A DNA stretch of 12,902 nucleotides from Pseudomonadota bacterium (lineage in GTDB: Bacteria; Pseudomonadota; Alphaproteobacteria; Rhizobiales; Kaistiaceae), in contig JAEVZM010000198.1 of assembly GCA_023392225.1 (NCBI GenBank), forward strand, positions 1 to 12,902, given 5' to 3'. The first letter of the stretch is position 1, and every line of letters starts with the position of its first letter. Positions 8,451 through 12,902 of the stretch are shown in pieces. Below the pieces are notes generated by a model. It made no database searches, was not told the origin of the DNA, and was given only the letters and a program-made list of their open reading frames with translations. A program made the position numbers and the translations under genes.

Positions 8451-8858
8451 GTGCTGAATTTGACTGATCCGTTCACGGCGCTGATCATTGTCCTGGTCAT
8501 TCTCCAGGTTAAGCACGCGATCTGCGACTATCCGTTACAGACGCTCTATCAGTTGCAGAACAAGGGCACCTACGGCCACCCGGGGGGAGTCCTGCACGCC
8601 GGGCTGCACGTGATCGGCACGCTGCCGATCTTCCTGGTGGTGACGCCCACGCTGTGGCTGGGGGCGGCCATCCTCGTGGCCGAGTTCGTCTTCCACTATC
8701 ACGTCGACTGGGCGAAGGATAAGTGGGTCAAGGTGAACGGCTACACCTACGCCGACGCGCAGTTCTGGTGGGCGATGGGGTTCGACCAGCTGCTTCACCA
8801 CCTCAGCTACATCGCCATAGCCGGGGTGCTGGTCGGGGTCACGCTCGGGACGAAGTGA
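8451..8858 (+). CDS. DUF3307 family membrane protein
   Basis: This is a 135-residue predicted inner-membrane protein of unknown function. Hydrophobic segments lie at residues about 7-20, 50-64, 67-83 and 117-133. Motifs typical of DUF3307 are visible: KHAICDYPLQT at 21-31, FHYHVDWAKDK at 81-91 (with His82, His84 and Asp86) and FDQLLHHLSY at 111-120. The clustered His and Asp residues near membrane edges hint at metal binding, which is inference. The GTG at 8451 is chosen because GGGGG lies seven bases upstream. A TTG at 8460 with AGGG at 8448-8451 is a possible alternative that removes three residues. The stop is only 4 bases from the stop of the convergent cNMP gene. A candidate operator and structured elements lie upstream. 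Confidence 0.86.
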   Translation: MLNLTDPFTALIIVLVILQVKHAICDYPLQTLYQLQNKGTYGHPGGVLHAGLHVIGTLPIFLVVTPTLWLGAAILVAEFVFHYHVDWAKDKWVKVNGYTYADAQFWWAMGFDQLLHHLSYIAIAGVLVGVTLGTK

Positions 8859-8862
8859 CCGC

Positions 8863-9243
8863 TCAGATTCGCGCGTTCATCAGCCGGATGCGCTCGACGA
8901 GGACGCGCATGACGTCGAGGGCGAAGAACGGCGTGTCCTGAACCAGCACGACGAACAGGCGCTCGTTGATCGGCACCAGCACCGAATCCTCTTCGGCGAC
9001 GATCGTGGCGCTCCGCGGCGAATGGTCGATGAGCGCCATCTCGCCGAGCATGCCGCCGGTCGTCACTTCCTCGACGATCTGGTCGTGGACCTTGATGGCG
9101 ACCTTGCCGCTCTTGACGACGAACATCTCCTTCGCCGTATCGCCCTCGGCGACGATCACCTCCCCCGCCTTGTAGCTTCGGGTCGGGACGTCAGGCCGGT
9201 CGAAGAGCTTGAAGTCGACCTGGTGCTGCTGGGTCAGGTTCAT
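8863..9243 (-). CDS. Small stand-alone cyclic-nucleotide-binding domain protein
   Basis: This is a 126-residue protein made of one cNMP-binding beta-roll with a short C-terminal helix and no helix-turn-helix, so it is not a Crp-type activator. The barrel begins at SYKAGEVIVAEGD (23-35). The phosphate-binding cassette region reads LGEMALIDHSPRSAT (66-80), with Glu68 and Arg77 in the expected nucleotide-contact positions. The tail DVMRVLVERIRLMNARI is helical and resembles the start of the Crp dimer helix. The ATG at 9243 has GGGGG five bases upstream. An in-frame ATG at 9255 has no evident ribosome site and would add four residues. It lies downstream of the two LacI-type genes on the same strand with a 118-base gap, and converges on the DUF3307 gene. 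Confidence 0.85.
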   Translation of the reverse strand: MNLTQQHQVDFKLFDRPDVPTRSYKAGEVIVAEGDTAKEMFVVKSGKVAIKVHDQIVEEVTTGGMLGEMALIDHSPRSATIVAEEDSVLVPINERLFVVLVQDTPFFALDVMRVLVERIRLMNARI

Positions 9244-9316
9244 CGTCGCCCCCATGGGATGTCAGAACGGGATATCGGAACGGATCGCAGGAACCGGCTC
9301 CCATGCCCGATGTGCA

Positions 9317-9332
9317 TGACACTTATGTGACA
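9317..9332. promoter_or_regulatory. Imperfect 16-bp palindrome upstream of the cNMP gene
   Basis: TGACACTTATGTGACA matches its own complement at six of eight base pairs and lies 74 bases before the ATG at 9243, in the gap after the LacI-type genes. The TGACA/TGTGACA arms loosely recall Crp/Fnr-type half-sites. A regulatory role is only suggested. Confidence 0.25.
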
Positions 9333-9361
9333 GCGGCCGCGGCGGCCGATGGCGTGGAGAG

Positions 9362-10249
9362 TCAGCGCGAGATCGGCTCCACCGCGCGCGACGCATCGGG
9401 GGTATCGCCCGCCGGCGCGACAACGCTCTGGCGCAGCACCAGGCGGCAGGGAAGCCGGACCGTGGCGGTCTCCGGCGGGCCGCCAGCCAATCGGCGCAGC
9501 AGGCTCTCGGCCGCCAGCCGCCCGAGCTCCGCTCGCGGCTGGAGCATCGTCGTCAGGGCCGGCTGGTACATGGCCGAGAGGTCCGTACCGTCGAAGCCGG
9601 CCACCGAGACCGCCTCCGGCACCGAGACGCCGCTGTCGCGCAAGCCCGAGATCAGGCCGATCGCCATCTCGTCAGTCGCCGCGAAGACGGCCGTCGGACG
9701 CTCCGCGAGCGCGAGGTAGCGGGCCGCCGCCCGCGTCCCGGCGACGAAGCTGAAATCGCCCGGCCAGACCAACTCGGGATCGTAGGGAATGCCGGCGACG
9801 GCCAGTTCGTAGCGATAGGCGTCGAGGCGCTCGCGCGCATCGATGTTCTCGTCGGGGCCGGCGAGATGGGCGATGCGTCGGTGGCCGAGGCCGAGGAGGT
9901 GTCGCATCAGCTCGCCCACCGCTTCGCGGTTCGCTACGCAGAAGGTCGGCACCACCACCCCGGCCGGCGCCCCCGCATAGAGGAGCACGGTGGGGCGCGC
10001 GGTCGCGAGCAGGCGCGACGCGAGCGTCGGCGGCGGCGCATAGAGCGCGAGCCCAGCGACATGGCCGGAGCGGGCGAGCTCCTCGTAGTGGCCGATCCGC
10101 TCCGGGTCGTCACGGAGTTCGGCGAACACCACCCCGTAGCCACCGCCGAGGAGAACGGTCTCGCTCGCCTTGACCACCACGTTCCAGAACGAGTTGCCGA
10201 GTCCGGAGACCAGGCCGAGCACGAGGCGCGTACCGCCGGCCGATGTCAT
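9362..10249 (-). CDS. LacI-type effector-binding domain protein lacking a DNA-binding domain
   Basis: This is a 295-residue protein that aligns with the periplasmic-binding-protein-like core of LacI/GalR repressors but has no helix-turn-helix or hinge. It starts MTSAGGTRLVLGLVSGLGNS, at the point where the core of its upstream neighbour begins (RSTRMVLALLPGMSNTFF). Family landmarks include LGHRRIAHLAGP (121-132), RPTAVFAATDEMAIGL (184-199), VSVAGFDGTDLSAMYQPALT (214-233) and QPRAELGRLAAESLL (237-251). Its ATG overlaps the stop of the upstream repressor gene as ATGA, so the start is firm and translation is probably coupled. It should bind a small ligand, probably a sugar, and may pair with the full repressor through the shared core. 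That pairing is inference. It could instead be a decayed duplicate, although the core is intact and has no frameshift. Confidence 0.85.
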   Translation of the reverse strand: MTSAGGTRLVLGLVSGLGNSFWNVVVKASETVLLGGGYGVVFAELRDDPERIGHYEELARSGHVAGLALYAPPPTLASRLLATARPTVLLYAGAPAGVVVPTFCVANREAVGELMRHLLGLGHRRIAHLAGPDENIDARERLDAYRYELAVAGIPYDPELVWPGDFSFVAGTRAAARYLALAERPTAVFAATDEMAIGLISGLRDSGVSVPEAVSVAGFDGTDLSAMYQPALTTMLQPRAELGRLAAESLLRRLAGGPPETATVRLPCRLVLRQSVVAPAGDTPDASRAVEPISR

Positions 10250-11409
10250 GGCGAGACCTCGGCCTTTCCCGGCGGCCGGCGCCGCCGTGCGCCCGCGCCG
10301 CGACGTACCGTCGTCTCCTCGGGCTCGAGCACGCGCACGCTGGCCCGGCGCACCAGCGCACAGCGCAGGCGCCTGTGGGTCGGCGGCAGGTCGGGCGCAT
10401 CCCGATGCATGCGTGCCAGCAGATCCTCGGCCGCCAGCCGTCCCAATTCCTCGCGCGGCTGGCGCATGGTCGTGAGTGGTGGCTCGATGATGCTCGCATA
10501 GTCGATATCGTCGAAGCCCACAACCGAAACATCATCAGGGGTAGCAATCCCCGCCTCCCGCACGGTACGGATGAATCCGATCGCAGCGTCGTCGGCGGAG
10601 GCGAACATGGCGGTGGGGCGATCGGGCATGGCGAGGAAGCGCGCCGCGGCCTCGACACCGTTCTCGAAACGGAATCCCCCGGGCCAGATCGCCGACTCGT
10701 CGACTGGAAGGCCGGCCTCGGTCAGCGCATCACGGAAGCCCAGCCGCCGCTCGGCAGCCTCGACATTGTCGAGCGCGCCGGCGATGTGGCCGATATGGCG
10801 GTGTCCCGCCTCGATCAGGTGGGCCGTGGCCCGGCGCGCGGCATCGCGATTGTCGACGTCGAACACCGAGAAGCGATCGTCGCCGACGATCTCGTTGCAG
10901 ACCAGGGCGATCGGCACCCGGCCGGTCTCCGGCAAGAGGTGCCCGTCGCGCGGCAGGTGCCCGGTGAAGAGGATGACCCCGTCGACCTGCCCGGCCCGGA
11001 TGAACTGCGTGTAGAGCGCTTCCTTGCCGGCACTGCCGCGGGTGTCGCCCATGATCATGGCGTAGCCGGCCGCCGACAGCACGTCCTCGATGCCGTTCAG
11101 GATCGGCGTGAAGAACGTGTTGCTCATGCCCGGCAGAAGCGCGAGCACCATCCGCGTCGAGCGGGCGCGGAGGTTGCGCGCCGATGCGTTCGGCGTGTAC
11201 CCGGCCGCGGCGATCGCCGCGATCACCCGGGCGCGGGTCACCTCCGCCACCCGGTCGGGTGCCGCCAGGGCGCGGCTCACGGTGGCCGTCGATACCCCCG
11301 CCCGGCGCGCGACGGCGAGAAGCGGCGCCGCCGGCGAAGCGGCCGATCGCCGGCCAGGGTTCCGGTTTCTGCTCATTGGCTTGGAAGGAGGTCGCGTATC
11401 GTCGCCCAT
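10246..11409 (-). CDS. LacI-family transcriptional repressor, divergent from sugar transporter
   Basis: This is a 387-residue DNA-binding regulator. The helix-turn-helix spans about residues 29-52 (PLLAVARRAGVSTATVSRAL), the hinge follows (YTPNASARNLRARST, 71-85), and the effector core runs from about 86 to 350 with AGHRHIGHIAG (201-211), RPTAMFASADDAAIGF (264-279), VSVVGFDDIDYASI (294-307) and QPREELGRLAAEDLL (317-331). The tail after 365 is rich in Arg. The ATG at 11409 has GAGGGA ten bases upstream. A TTG at 11427 or an ATG at 11376 are less well supported starts. It faces a sugar-binding protein gene, and the region between holds two LacI-type operators, so control of that transporter and perhaps itself is likely. 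The 3' end overlaps the next gene by four bases. Confidence 0.93.
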   Translation of the reverse strand: MGDDTRPPSKPMSRNRNPGRRSAASPAAPLLAVARRAGVSTATVSRALAAPDRVAEVTRARVIAAIAAAGYTPNASARNLRARSTRMVLALLPGMSNTFFTPILNGIEDVLSAAGYAMIMGDTRGSAGKEALYTQFIRAGQVDGVILFTGHLPRDGHLLPETGRVPIALVCNEIVGDDRFSVFDVDNRDAARRATAHLIEAGHRHIGHIAGALDNVEAAERRLGFRDALTEAGLPVDESAIWPGGFRFENGVEAAARFLAMPDRPTAMFASADDAAIGFIRTVREAGIATPDDVSVVGFDDIDYASIIEPPLTTMRQPREELGRLAAEDLLARMHRDAPDLPPTHRRLRCALVRRASVRVLEPEETTVRRGAGARRRRPPGKAEVSP

Positions 11410-11425
11410 GGTCCGCGGTTCCCTC

Positions 11426-11477
11426 AAGTCTAGCCGCTCGACGAAGCGTTGACATCCATCCGTCTTGGGCTAGACTT
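11426..11477. repeat. 10-bp inverted repeat centred on the -35 box of the divergent region
   Basis: AAGTCTAGCC (11426-11435) and GGCTAGACTT (11468-11477) are exact reverse complements. Their midpoint, 11451.5, coincides with the midpoint of TTGACA at 11449-11454. A -10-like TAGACT is therefore present on each strand at the same 16-base distance from one shared central hexamer. On the minus strand the hexamer reads TGTCAA, a poor -35, so a true back-to-back promoter is uncertain. Confidence 0.6.
11449..11476 (+). promoter_or_regulatory. Promoter of the sugar-binding protein gene
   Basis: A perfect -35 box, TTGACA (11449-11454), is followed 16 bases later by TAGACT (11471-11476), which matches the -10 consensus at four of six positions. 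Transcription should begin near 11483, inside the first LacI-type operator, giving a leader of about 160 bases. This is the best promoter match in the window. Confidence 0.68.
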
Positions 11478-11479
11478 CA

Positions 11480-11493
11480 TGTAAACGATTTCA
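11480..11493. promoter_or_regulatory. LacI-type operator O1 at the transcription start
   Basis: TGTAAACGATTTCA has the central CG and TG..AA..TT..CA layout of LacI/GalR-family operators, with five of seven pairs symmetric. It sits just after the -10 box, so bound repressor would block initiation. It agrees with the second site at 12 of 14 positions. Confidence 0.72.
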
Positions 11494-11555
11494 ACGGTCC
11501 ACAGAAGACCGAAGAAGCCGGGAACTGGGAAACGTCCGCAATTCCGCGGGACAGA

Positions 11556-11569
11556 TGTAATCGATTGCA
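11556..11569. promoter_or_regulatory. LacI-type operator O2 in the leader
   Basis: TGTAATCGATTGCA has the same central CG and six of seven symmetric pairs, the better of the two palindromes. It lies 76 bp downstream of O1, centre to centre, within the predicted leader. It could support looping between two repressor dimers or act as a roadblock. Confidence 0.72.
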
Positions 11570-11589
11570 CCGCCGGTTCGCGCCGGCGG
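11570..11589 (+). promoter_or_regulatory. Stem-loop in the leader of the sugar-binding protein mRNA
   Basis: CCGCCGG (11570-11576) pairs perfectly with CCGGCGG (11583-11589) around TTCGCG, immediately after O2 and 53 bases before the start codon. There is no T-run. It may protect the 5' end of the mRNA; its role is inferred. Confidence 0.4.
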
Positions 11590-11642
11590 CCAAAGACGCA
11601 TCGAACGCTCACGCAAGGCGCGTGGCGCCAAGGGAGGAAAGC

Positions 11643-12899
11643 ATGACGCTTCGCACGAAACTGATGGGCATGGTCGCATTCGCAGCCCTGCTTGCGCCGA
11701 CGGTGGCGAGCGCCGCCGAGATCGAGGTGATCCACTGGTGGACCTCGAAGGGCGAGGCCGCCGCGGTTGCCGAGTTCGCCAAGGCCCTCGACAATGACGG
11801 CCAGGGCGACAAGTGGGTCGACAGCGCCATCGCACTGGGCGAGACGGCGCGCGCCACGGTGATGCAGCGCGTGCTCGGCGGCGATCCGCCGGAGGCCGCG
11901 CAGTTCAACCCCGGCCGCCAGTACGAGGAGCTGATCGCCAATGGCCAGCTGCTCGACCTCACCGACGTCGCCACCGAGGGCAAGTGGGAAGAGGTCATCC
12001 GCCCCAAGCAGATCAACTCGGCCTGCCTGATCGACGGCAAGTGGTGGTGCGTACCGGTCAACATCCACTCCAATTACTGGGCCTGGTATTCGAAGGACGC
12101 CTACGAGAAGGCCGGGGTGCCCGAGCCGACGAGCTTCGCCGAGTTCATCGAGACCGCGCCGAAGCTCGGCGATGCCGGCATCATCCCGTTCGCCATCGGC
12201 GGCGACGGCAATGGCTGGCAGATTCAGCTGCTGTTCCAGGACATGGTCACCGAGGCCCTCGGCGTCGACAACCGCAACAAGATGTACGAGGACAAGGACG
12301 CCGCGCTCGCCGGCGGTCCGGAGATGGTGCAGGTGTTCACCGATCTCCGCGCGCTCAAGGGCCTCACCGACGACGGCTATGCCAACCGCAACTGGAACGA
12401 CACCACCAACATGGTGATCACCGGCAAGGCCGGACTCCAGGTGATGGGCGACTGGGCCCGTGGCGAGTTCGCCGCCGCCGGCATGAAGGGCGTCGAGGAC
12501 TTCGGCTGCATGATCGGCCTCAACGAGGCCAAGCCGCTGGTCTCCACCGACGGCGACATCTTCGTCTTCTTCAAGCAGGATGATCCGGAGGTCGAGGCCG
12601 CCCAGAAGCGCCTCGCCCAGCTGATCATCAGCCCCGAGGTGCAGGTCGCCTTCAACAACGCCAAGGGCTCGATGCCGGTGCGCGGCGACGTCGACATGTC
12701 GACCGCCGACCCGTGCATGCAGAAGGCGCTGCAGGCGGTCGAGGATCCGTCCAAGATCGTGCCGGCCACCAACCGGTACATCACCGAGAACACCAACCAG
12801 CAGATCAACGAGCTGGTCGCCAACTACTTCGCCGACGACTCGGTCACGCCCGAGGATGCGGCGGCGCAGTTCGCCGACATCATCGAGCTGTCCGACTAG
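11643..12899 (+). CDS. GtsA-like periplasmic sugar-binding protein of a CUT1 ABC transporter
   Basis: This 418-residue extracellular solute-binding protein should capture a sugar in the periplasm and deliver it to an ABC permease. The ATG at 11643 follows a strong ribosome site (AAGGGAGGA, 11628-11636). The signal peptide has a basic start (MTLRTK), a hydrophobic core and likely cleavage after VASA at residue 24. The mature protein opens EIEVIHWWTSKGEAAAV, with the HWWTS motif (31-35) typical of the GtsA glucose/mannose-binding subgroup. Further matches are VPVNIHSNYWAWY (137-149), IPFAIGGDGNGWQ (181-193) and VMGDWARGEF (267-276). Aromatic residues at these points fit sugar stacking. Permease and ATPase genes are not in view but probably follow. 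A divergent LacI repressor and two operators lie upstream. Glucose or mannose is the best guess from resemblance, not proof. Confidence 0.9.
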   Translation: MTLRTKLMGMVAFAALLAPTVASAAEIEVIHWWTSKGEAAAVAEFAKALDNDGQGDKWVDSAIALGETARATVMQRVLGGDPPEAAQFNPGRQYEELIANGQLLDLTDVATEGKWEEVIRPKQINSACLIDGKWWCVPVNIHSNYWAWYSKDAYEKAGVPEPTSFAEFIETAPKLGDAGIIPFAIGGDGNGWQIQLLFQDMVTEALGVDNRNKMYEDKDAALAGGPEMVQVFTDLRALKGLTDDGYANRNWNDTTNMVITGKAGLQVMGDWARGEFAAAGMKGVEDFGCMIGLNEAKPLVSTDGDIFVFFKQDDPEVEAAQKRLAQLIISPEVQVAFNNAKGSMPVRGDVDMSTADPCMQKALQAVEDPSKIVPATNRYITENTNQQINELVANYFADDSVTPEDAAAQFADIIELSD

Positions 12900-12902
12900 G
12901 GC

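Noticed and set aside
8287..8457. Small plus-strand frame starting MIIDQRRPLTAAGW, 56 codons, ending just inside the DUF3307 start
   Set aside because: There is no clear ribosome site and no family resemblance, and it runs through inverted repeats and the palindrome. A leader peptide cannot be excluded, but nothing in the sequence supports it.
9331..9356. G+C-rich GCGGCCGCGGCGGCCG as terminator of the LacI-type pair
   Set aside because: It can pair with itself, but the loop would be about one base and there is no T-run. Simple G+C-rich repetition explains it.
11184..11642. In-frame extension of the sugar-binding protein upstream of 11643
   Set aside because: It would run through the repressor gene, the promoter and both operators, and would bury the signal peptide. 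The ATG at 11643 has a strong ribosome site.

Overview
The window is a G+C-rich chromosomal segment whose gene content points to an alphaproteobacterium, most likely in or near Hyphomicrobiales. The clues are the order ccmA (divergent) / acnA / DUF1223, the glutaminase fused to STAS and cyclic-nucleotide domains, DUF1622 and DUF3307 membrane proteins, and CUT1 sugar uptake under LacI control. This placement rests on recognising families, not on a database search. Nothing looks like phage, transposon, CRISPR or tRNA/rRNA.

Layout. (1) 1-199: start of ccmA on the minus strand, running off the left edge. (2) 200-454: divergent intergenic region with a candidate acnA promoter and two perfect inverted repeats, one predicted in the acnA leader. 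(3) 455-3992: acnA (aconitase, GTG start) followed by an exported DUF1223 thioredoxin-fold protein. (4) 4125-6185: three same-strand genes, an AmpH-like penicillin-binding serine hydrolase, a small DUF1622 membrane protein and a stand-alone cyclic-nucleotide-binding domain protein. (5) 6209-8071: a minus-strand 620-residue glutaminase-STAS-cNMP fusion, convergent with region 4. (6) 8072-8450: a 379-base non-coding stretch with the glsA promoter, nested inverted repeats that may be a structured RNA, and a 12-bp perfect palindrome. (7) 8451-8858: DUF3307 membrane protein. (8) 8863-9243: a second stand-alone cNMP-domain protein, minus strand, only 4 bases from the previous stop. (9) 9362-11409: two minus-strand LacI-type genes with an ATGA overlap. 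The upstream one is a full repressor; the downstream one is only the effector-binding domain, with no helix-turn-helix. (10) 11410-11642: divergent control region with a good promoter and two matching 14-bp LacI-type operators. (11) 11643-12899: a GtsA-like sugar-binding protein, probably the first gene of a CUT1 ABC transporter that continues beyond the window.

How it works together. The right third reads as a sugar-uptake module: a LacI repressor, a co-translated DNA-binding-less sensor partner, paired operators over and downstream of the transporter start, and the periplasmic binding protein. The middle holds three cyclic-nucleotide-binding domains within about 3.6 kb, one fused to a glutaminase, which may reflect second-messenger control of glutamine breakdown and the envelope. 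The most original items are the HTH-less LacI partner with its operator pair, and the structured non-coding region at 8184-8323.
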